64,000 bases of DNA from contig JAMLHE010000007.1 in NCBI GenBank assembly GCA_023957315.1, positions 62,001-126,000 on the forward strand, read 5' to 3'. The position numbers and the translations under genes are program-made. The notes below the pieces were generated by a model. The model searched no databases, was not told the origin of the DNA, and saw only the letters and a list, made by a program, of their open reading frames with translations. Source of the stretch: Candidatus Kapaibacterium sp. (GTDB taxonomy: Bacteria; Bacteroidota; Ignavibacteria; Kapaibacteriales; UBA2268). Below are positions 18,701 to 26,469 of the stretch, piece after piece. Position 1 is the stretch's first letter. Every line of letters begins with the position of its first letter.

Positions 18701-19949
18701 TTCCGGCTCTTGTGACCGTTGCTTCGAGCATTGCACGAGATTCGTTGCGGCTGTTTGGAGTGAATTCAATAATAATCATTCTCTGAGTGCATTGAGCCAT
18801 ACTCGAGAAATTGTTAGGTGTTACGAGTCTGAACCTATTTGCATCGGCACCTGTTATAGTGAGTGCCAAATCCATTGAAGTAAATGATTCATTGTCAATA
18901 TATAATGTGTCAAATTGAGCAGTGCCCAAGCACACATCTCTAAAGACAATCGAGTCTTTCGTAAAGTCATTTCGAGCGGGTCTCAGCCTGTATATACCGG
19001 TACCGACAAGCCAACCCTCATCTTTTGAAGTGAACCACATATCGTCAAAATGTCCACCTTCGATACCACAATTGTTCAAAACCCAGGTAACGCCTGCGTT
19101 AGAAGTATAATATACACTTGAGTTGTTGCCACAAGCCCAACCCTCATTGTCTCCTAAAATAAATGCGCCGAACATTGGTTGCATAGTTTGGAAATTATTC
19201 CAAGTCGAACCTGCATTTGTTGTGAATCTCATTCCGCCGTCCGGACCACCACCACTGCAATTAGTTCCTGCATATGGAAGAAGAAATGATGTACCGAAAT
19301 GAGTTATTTCTTCATGCCATACGTAAGAACCTGTTCGTGCCAAAGAATCCCATGTAAAGCCACCGTCTGTGGTTTTCCAAAGCAAACCGCTACTAACAGC
19401 AAAGCCCAATCCGGCTTTGTCATACATTATTAGGTCAGTCAATCCGCTGTGATTTACATTATTTTCAAAAAGTGTCCAGTTTGAGCCACCGTCGGTAGTT
19501 CGCCAATACTTCTGATTTCTTAAACAACCGCCACCAATCACCAAGCCGAAATTGACATCCATGAAATAGCAGCCCCAATAATCAGTTGTAGTAGGGTCAG
19601 GGGTTATATCTTCCCATGTTTGACCGCCATCTTTGGATTTGAACAATCCGTCCGGACCTGAAGTATAGCCAATTTGAGTTGTAGGGAAATGAATATGTTC
19701 GAGATGGTAAGCATTAGGAACTAAAGAGCCTCTCCAAGTTTGACCACCATCGGTTGTACGAACCACCATTCCATTAAATCCGCAAGCCCAGCCGTGAGTA
19801 TTTTGGGGGGCTAAATAAAAAACATCGAGCCAAAAATTATCTTTGTAGCCATTAGGGAGGTTTTCGATTTTTTCCCATCTTTGCGCCTGCGATGTAACCG
19901 AACATAAAATTATGATGAGAACTATATTTATAGTGTATATTTTGTTCAT
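15735..19949 (-). CDS. Giant secreted Ycf48-repeat / HYDIN-repeat protein with T9SS sorting domain
   Basis: A protein of about 1404 residues, likely a T9SS cargo on the cell surface or released. The start at 19949 (MNKIYTINIVLIIILCS) gives a clean signal peptide ending SQAQ; the frame extends upstream to 20060 but that would bury the signal. Residues about 25-330 contain at least six Ycf48/BNR-type repeats (TTDGGQTW, SKDGGQTWEDI, TTDGGSNW, TTDGGFTW, TTNAGSTW, TSNAGVTW), suggesting one propeller. From about 340 to 1200 come several ASPM-SPD-2-Hydin/choice-of-anchor D beta-sandwich repeats (LDFG or IDLG, then I-x-NTGNS). The C-terminus is a sorting domain with ELLDIAGNSVV, SSGVYFVV and a final KSN. 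Function unknown. Such proteins are common T9SS substrates; no enzyme motif is seen. Confidence 0.85.
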   Translation of the reverse strand: MNKIYTINIVLIIILCSVTSQAQRWEKIENLPNGYKDNFWLDVFYLAPQNTHGWACGFNGMVVRTTDGGQTWRGSLVPNAYHLEHIHFPTTQIGYTSGPDGLFKSKDGGQTWEDITPDPTTTDYWGCYFMDVNFGLVIGGGCLRNQKYWRTTDGGSNWTLFENNVNHSGLTDLIMYDKAGLGFAVSSGLLWKTTDGGFTWDSLARTGSYVWHEEITHFGTSFLLPYAGTNCSGGGPDGGMRFTTNAGSTWNNFQTMQPMFGAFILGDNEGWACGNNSSVYYTSNAGVTWVLNNCGIEGGHFDDMWFTSKDEGWLVGTGIYRLRPARNDFTKDSIVFRDVCLGTAQFDTLYIDNESFTSMDLALTITGADANRFRLVTPNNFSSMAQCTQRMIIIEFTPNSRNESRAMLEATVTRAGMGNSFINIPLVGYSTFASAFPLSDIVIVDSVYCNIMLTTKIDWKADKDGEEIRFVNKLQSDNQIAYITKVPNIILKESSVSEFRIIALDTGWVESKFRVTTHPCEKDTILTVRTYAYSSIISSDTKRNVGLMCGNEAIDTLIIQNTGNSSLSMNDLKFATGTYFKIIGWIDGAKSKSIEPNQQDTLLILYKPFGNGPHTDKLSIGNNDSTKVRGDKNPYLIDYSGEYRQAELVYDQVIDLGDVCVGKIHQIEKYIKNIGTWISTFDKKIEIGNNFKIEMMRDAPFSINPNDSVKLWVSFFPNEATSFSEVLEFITAPCGDTVRITLRGRGISNLLTVNPQSIQGAVKSGTSIKRELLIESLSNTDVTITDIKIVDLPDDWELVWTPNLPQVLLPGSLITFELTFTNNGHESIDSQIMIVTDGLCPEDYYVKVDLFGIMRNVAVDKDKIEFGDSYCNSKLANQTLTITNFGFVTDTITSIAIEPQDAFTITNVPELPYYIEPEESLELVIAFVSNVLGAHSANLTIMTNDTENNIHITELIAFNYSPITSADEDKLDFGVAELCEDDRTMTFALHNAGNVSDKLEFTIEGTPFSITESQLEIQAGETIQYFVKAHPTMSELGLNTGKLKIRSLDCDFVDEIELEIDIYKTDIAVNPQLINIDVLWIGDRSNGSFAIENLTAHEATVIAIVIEPNASGVIDIDFTPGTTIAGNGSIQVPFTYTAVAPGKFEFEITVKAENYCEDIEQIKLIADIPLEIYVVDLMVEQHVAVAGERIMIPVKLLREELRFNTEYVRLEFEFDRKLFFPSIITSKFGNEFVQTDFTYKFGNLSILLDQVSSRDLFGQVGEIVRIDGYALRAMPDYTPIAFKNVDLFTEKVVTLTTQDGGLKVEEFCLPEAAFELIRIPQLVSSVPEIVFGNDLNIQFTADKNFATSIELLDIAGNSVVTRSLTIPQGEFEYKIDLNSISSGVYFVVIKSENNNTSVRFIKSN

Positions 19950-20024
19950 ATTTAGCTGATTTTTGTGAAATGGAACAATTCTCAAGATGAATATAAACAA
20001 AAATGATGAAATAGCAAAGAAAAA

Positions 20025-20054
20025 AAAGGTGAATACTCGAAAATATTCACCTTT
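20025..20054 (-). terminator. Terminator of the 30-aa basic protein gene
   Basis: An 11-bp stem (AAAGGTGAATA / TATTCACCTTT) with an 8-nt loop lies 23 nt after the small gene's stop. Read on the minus strand it is followed by a run of T. Confidence 0.75.
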
Positions 20055-20076
20055 ATGCACAATTTACGCCCAAGAG

Positions 20077-20169
20077 TTATTTCCTCTTTTTATGACGATT
20101 CTTGCGAAGTCTTTTCTTCCTCTTATGAGTAGCCATTTTATGGCGTTTTCTTTTCTTACCGCAAGGCAT
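20077..20169 (-). CDS. 30-residue highly basic AURKAIP1/COX24-domain (mS38-like) ribosomal-type protein
   Basis: A short gene easily missed by length filters. It encodes 30 residues, more than half Lys, Arg or His, beginning MPCGKKRKRHKMATHKRKKR. This pattern matches the tiny AURKAIP1/COX24 (mS38-like) proteins that are widespread in Bacteroidota and related phyla and regarded as small-subunit ribosomal proteins. GGAG sits 6 nt before the ATG, and a strong terminator follows, both supporting a real gene. It lies 71 nt downstream of the HU/IHF gene on the same strand, so the two may share a transcript. The ribosomal role is family knowledge, not shown here. Confidence 0.85.
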   Translation of the reverse strand: MPCGKKRKRHKMATHKRKKRLRKNRHKKRK

Positions 20170-20240
20170 TTTTAGCTCCGTTTTTTAAAATTTGGTTGAA
20201 AAATTTTCTCAATGTAAACAAAAATCCCGACATAAGCAAA

Positions 20241-20549
20241 TTATGAAGCTTTTTCTTCAAGTTGAAGTTTCATAGCTTCATTCACTCTATTCAAAAAATC
20301 GGGTGAGGGTTTGAAAATTGGTACATATCTTTTATCAAGCGGTACAAGTTCACCGGTTTTTGGGTTACGAGCCATACGTGGTTTTCTACTTTTATGTTTA
20401 AACACGCCAAACCCGCGAAGTTCAATCCGCCTTCCATCAGCGATTGCCTTGATAATACTTGCGAAAACACCATCAACAACGGCTTTGGTTTCTATCTTCG
20501 TCAATCCTGTTGCTCTTGCAATTTCATCAACGATATCGGCTTTAGTCAT
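20241..20549 (-). CDS. HU/IHF-family DNA-binding protein
   Basis: A 102-residue nucleoid protein. The N-terminal helices (MTKADIVDEIARATGLTKIE) and the beta-arm region with GFGVFKHKSRKPRMARNPKTGE and FKPS are diagnostic of the HU/IHF family. The arm contains the RNPKTGE motif whose proline intercalates into DNA in family members. The C-terminal 10 residues form an extra acidic/lysine tail. AGGT lies 6 nt before the start. Which HU/IHF subtype it represents cannot be settled from sequence alone. Divergent from uppS. Confidence 0.93.
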   Translation of the reverse strand: MTKADIVDEIARATGLTKIETKAVVDGVFASIIKAIADGRRIELRGFGVFKHKSRKPRMARNPKTGELVPLDKRYVPIFKPSPDFLNRVNEAMKLQLEEKAS

Positions 20550-20708
20550 AGTTTACCTGTATAAATTTATTTTTAATATAAATACAAATTGTCACAATTT
20601 AGGAAGGCAAATTTAACAATCTTGGAGTTAATACAAAAATTTATTTTTATAATAGTCTTTAAAATAATGAAATATGTATTTATTTTCCAAAATTGGCTGA
20701 GAATTTTT

Positions 20709-20716
20709 TATTTTTG
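20709..20716 (+). promoter_or_regulatory. Candidate -7 element upstream of uppS
   Basis: TATTTTTG fits TAnnTTTG and lies 44 nt before the uppS start, in the divergent region with the HU/IHF gene. No convincing -33 TTTG at standard spacing, so this is tentative. Confidence 0.3.
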
Positions 20717-20759
20717 AAGTTCTTGGTTTAATATGTTTATGTTTTGATTCGGAGTTGAT

Positions 20760-21602
20760 GTGAATTGGAATGACGACCAACAAGCCCCAGATAAAGAAAT
20801 TCAGTTAGAATTGATGGAAATGGGCAAGTTCCCCCGCCACATTGCTATCATTATGGATGGTAATGGAAGGTGGGCTGTGGAAAAAAACATGCCTCGCATT
20901 GCCGGACACAAGGAAGGCATCGAAAGCGTCAGGGATATCGTCAAAGCTTGTTCGCAATTAGGTGTTCAGTATCTTACCCTTTACGCTTTTTCTATAGAAA
21001 ATTGGAAAAGACCCATATCGGAAGTTACCGGACTTATGAAACTTTTAGAGCATTATCTTCGTCAAGAGATTGATGAATTGAACGCAAACGGTGTTCGATT
21101 GAGAGCTATAGGCAAAATTAACTCTTTACCGAAAGTGGTACAGAAGCTGCTCAAGGACTCCGAAGAAAGAACAAAAGAGAACCAAGGACTCAATCTTACT
21201 TTGGCTTTGAGTTACAGCGGAAGATGGGATTTAGTTCGGGCTGTCCAAATGATTGGCTTGGACATTCGTCGTGGGAAAATTTCGCCGGAGGATATTAACG
21301 AAGATTTGTTTGCTTCGTATCTTCAGACTCATGATTTGCCCGATGCAGATTTGATGGTCAGGACAAGCGGTGAAATGAGATTGAGTAACTTTTTATTATG
21401 GGAGATGGCTTACGGTGAGATTTACATATCCAATAAATATTGGCCCGAGTTTCGCCGAAATGATATTTACGAGGCTCTTAGCAATTATCTGCAACGCGAA
21501 AGGCGTTACGGCAAAACTTCTTTACAAATAGCAAATGAAAAACAAAATGTCTCAGAAGAATCTTATTTACAGAGAGTTTTTAATGCTTTCAAAAAATCTT
21601 AG
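20760..21602 (+). CDS. uppS: Undecaprenyl diphosphate synthase (isoprenyl transferase)
   Basis: A cytosolic cis-prenyltransferase making the C55 lipid carrier for peptidoglycan and surface polysaccharide. The catalytic MDGNGRWA is at residues 32-39, with the Asp that binds the diphosphate. YAFSIENWKRP and the C-terminal DLMVRTSGEMRLSNFL segment are also family signatures. The start is GTG at 20760, with GGAG 5 nt upstream. The 280-residue length includes a short N-terminal extension. It heads the envelope operon and overlaps bamA by 20 nt, fitting co-expression of lipid carrier and outer-membrane assembly. Confidence 0.95.
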   Translation: MNWNDDQQAPDKEIQLELMEMGKFPRHIAIIMDGNGRWAVEKNMPRIAGHKEGIESVRDIVKACSQLGVQYLTLYAFSIENWKRPISEVTGLMKLLEHYLRQEIDELNANGVRLRAIGKINSLPKVVQKLLKDSEERTKENQGLNLTLALSYSGRWDLVRAVQMIGLDIRRGKISPEDINEDLFASYLQTHDLPDADLMVRTSGEMRLSNFLLWEMAYGEIYISNKYWPEFRRNDIYEALSNYLQRERRYGKTSLQIANEKQNVSEESYLQRVFNAFKKS

Positions 21603-23955
21603 TATTTACTTAGTTTTTGCACTTTTTTTAGCGATGTCGCTATCTGCAAATTCACAAGGCTTGGGTAATCTAAAGCCCGAAACTTATACTATTGCAGGAA
21701 TTACAGTCGAAGGCAATATTTATTCCGATGCCGAAACTATCATCTCGCTTTCGGGATTGAGAATCGGCGAATCTATAAATTATCCAGCCGATACCAAAAT
21801 CCAGAAAGCGGTAACCAATATATGGCAACGGAAGCAATTTTCTAAAGTTGATATTGTGATTGACAGAATTTCGCAAGTTGGACTATTTTTGATTATCAAA
21901 GTGGACGAATTCCCGAGAATGAATGCCATTATAATCGAAAATAACGATAAAGTTGACGATATCGATATTCGCAAAGCTGTCGGCAAGATTAGAGGCGACA
22001 TCATCTCCAACTATGAACTATATCTAATCAAAAGCAATATCAAAAAGCTTTACGCCGAAGAAGGTCTGACATTTGCCCAAATTGATTTGGAACTCCAAAT
22101 GACCGACACTTCCAACTATGCTAATATCATTGCGTATATCGAGGAAGGGATTGAATTCAAAGTTGCTTCGATAAATTTTGAAGGCAACGAAAACTTTTCC
22201 GATAGTGACTTAGAAGATGCATTCGATGAAACTTCGACTAAAGCATGGTGGCAATTTTGGAAATCTGCAAAATTTGACCCAATCAAATATGAAGAAGATA
22301 AAAAGCTTTTGTTAAACTTTTTCCAATCGGAAGGCTATATTGATGCTCAAATTTTGTCCGACTCTATTATTTATGATGAAGTCAAAAAAAGAGTTTATAT
22401 TACGGTCAATGTATCCGAAGGTCCCAAAGTCTATGTTAGGGACATTAAATTCAAAGGTAATACAATTTATACGGACGAAGTGTTGCTCAGACGCCTCGAA
22501 TTTAAACCAGGCGACATTTATAATGTAGAGCGATTCACTATGAACCTTTCGGGCAACGAATCCCAAACAGACGCATCATCGCTGTATATGGATAACGGTT
22601 ACTTGCAAGCAAGGCTGATTCCTCAGTTGCAAAGAGTGCCTCCTGACTCGGTGGACATTGTGATAAATATATTCGAAAATGACAGATTCAGAGTCGGCAA
22701 AGTGCATATCGTCGGTAATACCAAAACCAAAGACAAAGTTATCCGCCGCGAGCTTTACACTCGCCCGGGCGATTTCTTCGACCGCTCTGCGATAATTCGT
22801 AGTGTACGCGCATTGCAAGTAATGCAATATTTCAATCCCGAATCTCTCCGCCCTGACATCAAACCATCGGAATCGGACAATACATCAGTTGATGTCATTT
22901 ACAAAGTTGATGAACGTTCTACAGATACCTTCAACGCATCAATCGGATTTGCAGGCAGTTTCGGTCTGACCGGTGCACTCGGATTTACATTCAACAATTT
23001 TTCAATACTCGAACCACTCAAAGGTGGCGGCGGACAAATTTTCAACCTAAGTTGGGAATTCGGTCAAGCAAATCGTTACCGTACTTTTTCATTAGGTATT
23101 ACCGAGCCTTGGCTATTCGATACACCAACCACAGTCGGTTTCAACATTTTCGATACATATTATCGTTATTTAGATTTGAACCAAAGTCGTACCGGTATTG
23201 GCATCAATCTCGGTCGTCGTTTCAAATGGCCCGATGATTATTGGCGTGGAGATTTCACTACAAGATACCAACTAAATAACAACCGAACAGCATCATTCTA
23301 CTATCGCCAAGGCGAATATACCGAACTATCTATCGGGCAAAAAATTTCCCGTATATCGTTCAACAATATGTTTTTCCCGTCAACTGGTTCAAAATTCACA
23401 TTTGGGACTGATTTTGCAATGGGAGCTGTTGGGCTGGGAGAAACGGATTACATCAAAAATGAAATCAATTTCGAAATGTATAACCCGATTTCAAAAATCG
23501 AAGGTATGGACAGACTTGTATTTATGATTGCCGCTAAAGTCGGCTACATCACCGGATTTAAGTCGGATACCACAATTTCGCCAATTGAGTTGTACAGAAT
23601 GGGTGGAAATGGCTTGAGCGGATTTAGTGTCGTTCCACTCAGAGGCTATCCGGATAATAAAATTGGCTCAGGACGCGGAAGTCGAGTGATGTCCAAATAT
23701 ACTGCCGAATTGCGATTTGCGGTCTCGCTCGACCCTATGCCTATCTATTTGTATGGATTTGCAGAAGCCGGCAATGTGTGGGATAATTTGAGAACTACAG
23801 ACCCATTCGATTTGAAACGTTCTGCCGGTCTTGGAGTTCAATTAATGGTTGCACCTATTGGTGTAATCGGATTCAGTTACGGTTATGGGTTCGACCCATT
23901 AGGCGTCAACGAAGAAAAATCAGGATGGAGATTCTTATTCCATCTCGGACAATAG
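21583..23955 (+). CDS. bamA: Outer membrane protein assembly factor BamA
   Basis: An Omp85-family outer-membrane insertase. I place the start at 21583 (MLSKNLSIYLVFALFLAMS), which gives a signal peptide ending ANSQ; the frame extends to 21535. Residues about 30-430 contain five POTRA-like units (VEGNIYSDAETI, INFEGNENFSDSD, IKFKGNTIYTDEV, VHIVGNTKTKDKV mark their strands). The barrel follows, with the conserved VRGYPD-like loop present here as PLRGYPDNKIGSGRGS. The end is FLFHLGQ rather than a terminal aromatic residue. It is followed by two Skp/OmpH-type chaperone genes, the usual neighbourhood for bamA. Confidence 0.94.
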   Translation: MLSKNLSIYLVFALFLAMSLSANSQGLGNLKPETYTIAGITVEGNIYSDAETIISLSGLRIGESINYPADTKIQKAVTNIWQRKQFSKVDIVIDRISQVGLFLIIKVDEFPRMNAIIIENNDKVDDIDIRKAVGKIRGDIISNYELYLIKSNIKKLYAEEGLTFAQIDLELQMTDTSNYANIIAYIEEGIEFKVASINFEGNENFSDSDLEDAFDETSTKAWWQFWKSAKFDPIKYEEDKKLLLNFFQSEGYIDAQILSDSIIYDEVKKRVYITVNVSEGPKVYVRDIKFKGNTIYTDEVLLRRLEFKPGDIYNVERFTMNLSGNESQTDASSLYMDNGYLQARLIPQLQRVPPDSVDIVINIFENDRFRVGKVHIVGNTKTKDKVIRRELYTRPGDFFDRSAIIRSVRALQVMQYFNPESLRPDIKPSESDNTSVDVIYKVDERSTDTFNASIGFAGSFGLTGALGFTFNNFSILEPLKGGGGQIFNLSWEFGQANRYRTFSLGITEPWLFDTPTTVGFNIFDTYYRYLDLNQSRTGIGINLGRRFKWPDDYWRGDFTTRYQLNNNRTASFYYRQGEYTELSIGQKISRISFNNMFFPSTGSKFTFGTDFAMGAVGLGETDYIKNEINFEMYNPISKIEGMDRLVFMIAAKVGYITGFKSDTTISPIELYRMGGNGLSGFSVVPLRGYPDNKIGSGRGSRVMSKYTAELRFAVSLDPMPIYLYGFAEAGNVWDNLRTTDPFDLKRSAGLGVQLMVAPIGVIGFSYGYGFDPLGVNEEKSGWRFLFHLGQ

Positions 23956-23993
23956 AATATTTTTTACATTTAATAAATTATGGAGTTTTTGTT

Positions 23994-24512
23994 ATGAATA
24001 AGATTTTAATAGCATCATTATTGTTTTTGTTTTTTGTTTTTTCGGCTAATATCCAAGCCCAATCAATGTTAGGTGTTGTAGATGTCGAAACTGTGCTCAA
24101 AGAAATGCCTGAAGCACTCGATGCTGACAAAAAAATCAAAGAAATTGGTCAAAAATGGCAAGATACTTTGATTCAGCTTCGTACCGGATTGCAACAAAAA
24201 TTTGAGCAATATCAAAAACAAAAATCAATGATGTCGCAAGACCAACAATTGAAAGAAGAAGAAGCTCTTCAAGCTCAAAATATGCAAATGGTCCAATATC
24301 AAGAAGAAAAATTTGGTCAACAAGGCGAACTCAATGGTCTCAGAGAAGAATTGCTCGAACCATTAAGAACTAAAATCAGACTTGCAATTGATAAAGTTGC
24401 CAAAGAAGAGAAAATCAAAATGGTAGTGGACAAAGTCATGGTGCTTTACTCAGATACATCAATTGATATTACTTTCAAAGTGATTGACACAATTAAGCGT
24501 TCCAACAAATAA
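23994..24512 (+). CDS. OmpH/Skp-family periplasmic chaperone, copy 1
   Basis: A 172-residue periplasmic chaperone of the Skp type, expected to hold unfolded outer-membrane proteins for BamA. The start at 23994 has GGAG 8 nt upstream and begins a signal peptide (MNKILIASLLFLFFVF) ending NIQAQ. The mature protein opens with GVVDVETVLKEMPEA, like Skp, then a long Q/E/K-rich coiled-coil (about residues 55-125), and ends with the IRLAIDKVAKEEKIKMVVDK beta/helix return. It directly follows bamA and precedes a second copy. Confidence 0.88.
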   Translation: MNKILIASLLFLFFVFSANIQAQSMLGVVDVETVLKEMPEALDADKKIKEIGQKWQDTLIQLRTGLQQKFEQYQKQKSMMSQDQQLKEEEALQAQNMQMVQYQEEKFGQQGELNGLREELLEPLRTKIRLAIDKVAKEEKIKMVVDKVMVLYSDTSIDITFKVIDTIKRSNK

Positions 24513-24585
24513 AAATTGATATAAATTGCTCACTTTTACGTCTGAATATATGAACTTCATTTGTTGAATTATGAGAGACTTTAAA

Positions 24586-25326
24586 ATGAATAAAATCCCC
24601 AAATTCCGTAATGTCGCATTATTTGTGCTTATGTTGATTGCTTCTGCAAATGTTGCATTGGCTCAGAGAGTTGCATTCATTAATTCTAATACCATCAGGG
24701 AGAAATTCCCCGAAGGTCAACAAGCACAGCAACGTGTCCAAAGCATGATTGACGAATGGAAACGCGAACTCGATGCAATGCAACAAAAGATTGACAACCT
24801 TGATTTCGAAATCAAGAAGAACAGATTAATTTGGACTGAAGATGAAAGACGTACCAAAGAAAGTGAGTTAGCATCACACAAAAGAGTTCGCGAAGATTAT
24901 GCCAAAACAGTTTTTGAACAAAACGGTAAACATGACCAAGCCACAAAGACTATTTACACACCTGTTGAAGAAAAGATTTACGCCGCAGTTCAGAAAGTAG
25001 CGGCAGACCAAGGATTCGACATCATTCTTGACCAAAGTATTCAGCCATTGCCTTACGTAAACTATAAGTTTGATTTGACAGTCAACGTGTTGCGAGAGCT
25101 TGGTGTGGACGTTGGCGAACTTGAAAAAGATTTGCAAGACCGAATTGAAAAAGACCCACGAAACGAACAAAAAATCTCCAGAACACCGCGTCAGAGAGGT
25201 AGAGGCGATTACGACCCTAATGCTCCACCTACTACCGACAGGCAATTTGAGCAAGAAACCGAACAAGACAAAGAAAATCCTAAGCAACCACGAGAACGTC
25301 CTGTAGAAATGAGCAGACCAAGGTAA
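24586..25326 (+). CDS. OmpH/Skp-family periplasmic chaperone, copy 2 with long C-terminal tail
   Basis: A second Skp-like protein. The N-terminus (MNKIPKFRNVALFVLMLIA) is a signal peptide ending ALAQ, then RVAFINSNTIREKFPEGQQA, the coiled-coil arm and the YAAVQKVAADQGFDIILDQS core. The last 55 residues form a charged, proline- and glutamine-rich tail (DYDPNAPPTTD, then KQPRERP) that copy 1 lacks; its role is unknown. The start could also be 24571, five codons upstream. It lies between copy 1 and lpxD (7-nt gap), suggesting one transcript through the lipid A genes. Confidence 0.86.
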   Translation: MNKIPKFRNVALFVLMLIASANVALAQRVAFINSNTIREKFPEGQQAQQRVQSMIDEWKRELDAMQQKIDNLDFEIKKNRLIWTEDERRTKESELASHKRVREDYAKTVFEQNGKHDQATKTIYTPVEEKIYAAVQKVAADQGFDIILDQSIQPLPYVNYKFDLTVNVLRELGVDVGELEKDLQDRIEKDPRNEQKISRTPRQRGRGDYDPNAPPTTDRQFEQETEQDKENPKQPRERPVEMSRPR

Positions 25327-25333
25327 ATAGAAA

Positions 25334-26380
25334 ATGAAAGTTCAAATTAGTTTGAATCAAATATTTGAAATAACAGGTGGAGAACTTTTGGGCTCCACCG
25401 ATGTTATTATTAATGGGATACAAGGCATCGAAGATGCAGTCCAAGGCGATTTGACATTTTTTTATAATGACAAATACAGCAAGTTTTTAACAGTGACTGA
25501 TGCATCATGCGTAATTATTCCTTTGGGTACAAATATAGAGCCGAAGCCGAACCAAGCCTTTATTGCTCATAAAAATCCTCATGAAGCATTGGTTCATTTG
25601 CTGAATTATCTGTCTCCCAAACAAGAAGTCTCAAGCTATAAGGTGCATCCTACAGCTATTATCGAATCAAATGTTTCATTGCCCGAACATATTCAAATCG
25701 AAGCTTATGTCACAATCGGGAAAGATTCCATATTGCAAACCGGAGTTAAAATAATGGCAAACACAACAATAATGGAGAATGTGAAAATTGGCAAAAACAC
25801 CAAAATTTACCCCAATTGCGTAATACATTCCGACACAGAAATTGGCGATAATTGCATCATATATTCAGGTGCAGTAATAGGTGCAGACGGATTTGGCTAT
25901 CTCGAAAGCGACCTTGACGGTTCTTATTCCAAAATTCCGCAACTCGGTAATGTGGTCTTAGAAAATCATGTCGAAATTGGAGCTAATACTACTATAGATA
26001 GGGCGCTCATCGGAACTACCCGTGTAATGCAAGGCACTAAGATAGATAATCTTGTCCATATTGCACATAACTGCGAAATCGGTCCCAATACAGCCATAGC
26101 AGCTCAAAGTGGATTTTCCGGCAGCGTCAGGACAGGTAAAAACTGCAAATTCGGTGGTCAAATCGGATTGGCAGGTCACCTCGAAATTGCAGACGAAGTA
26201 GTTTTGCTTGCACAATCAGGTGTTCCTAAAAGTATTACAAAAAAAGGTGTCTATTTCGGTTCACCGGCAAAAGAAGTTCAGTTGGCATTCAAAATTGAGG
26301 CGATATTACGAAATCTACCTCAAATGGATAAAGATTTAGCAATAATTAAAAAAAGATTATCAGAAATTGATAGTCAATAA
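25334..26380 (+). CDS. lpxD: UDP-3-O-acylglucosamine N-acyltransferase
   Basis: The third lipid A enzyme: it transfers a 3-hydroxyacyl chain from ACP to the 2-amino group of UDP-3-O-acyl-glucosamine. The N-terminal LpxD domain covers residues 1-100. A left-handed beta-helix of hexapeptide repeats follows (VHPTAII, IGADGFGY, VEIGANTTIDRALIG, NLVHIAHNCEIG), and a C-terminal helix. The catalytic His is in the NLVHIAHN segment (about residue 240). Length of 348 residues is normal. It sits 7 nt after the second Skp gene, before lpxC-fabZ and lpxA. Confidence 0.95.
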   Translation: MKVQISLNQIFEITGGELLGSTDVIINGIQGIEDAVQGDLTFFYNDKYSKFLTVTDASCVIIPLGTNIEPKPNQAFIAHKNPHEALVHLLNYLSPKQEVSSYKVHPTAIIESNVSLPEHIQIEAYVTIGKDSILQTGVKIMANTTIMENVKIGKNTKIYPNCVIHSDTEIGDNCIIYSGAVIGADGFGYLESDLDGSYSKIPQLGNVVLENHVEIGANTTIDRALIGTTRVMQGTKIDNLVHIAHNCEIGPNTAIAAQSGFSGSVRTGKNCKFGGQIGLAGHLEIADEVVLLAQSGVPKSITKKGVYFGSPAKEVQLAFKIEAILRNLPQMDKDLAIIKKRLSEIDSQ

Positions 26381-26426
26381 AATAGGCATACCAAAATTAA
26401 ATTCACTTTTATTCAGTTTACTTTCG

Positions 26427-26434
26427 TATTTTTG
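26427..26434 (+). promoter_or_regulatory. Candidate -7 element upstream of lpxC-fabZ
   Basis: TATTTTTG matches TAnnTTTG, 35 nt before the ATG, with TTTT about 17 nt further upstream. It would give lpxC-fabZ and lpxA a promoter independent of the bamA operon. Motif evidence only. Confidence 0.35.
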
Positions 26435-26469
26435 TAAATTAAATTGTTTTATTCACTCCATAAGAGTAA

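Noticed and set aside
19987..20175. Plus-strand 62-codon frame
   Set aside because: It is antisense to the 30-residue basic protein gene and its terminator, which have a ribosome site and family match; this frame has neither.
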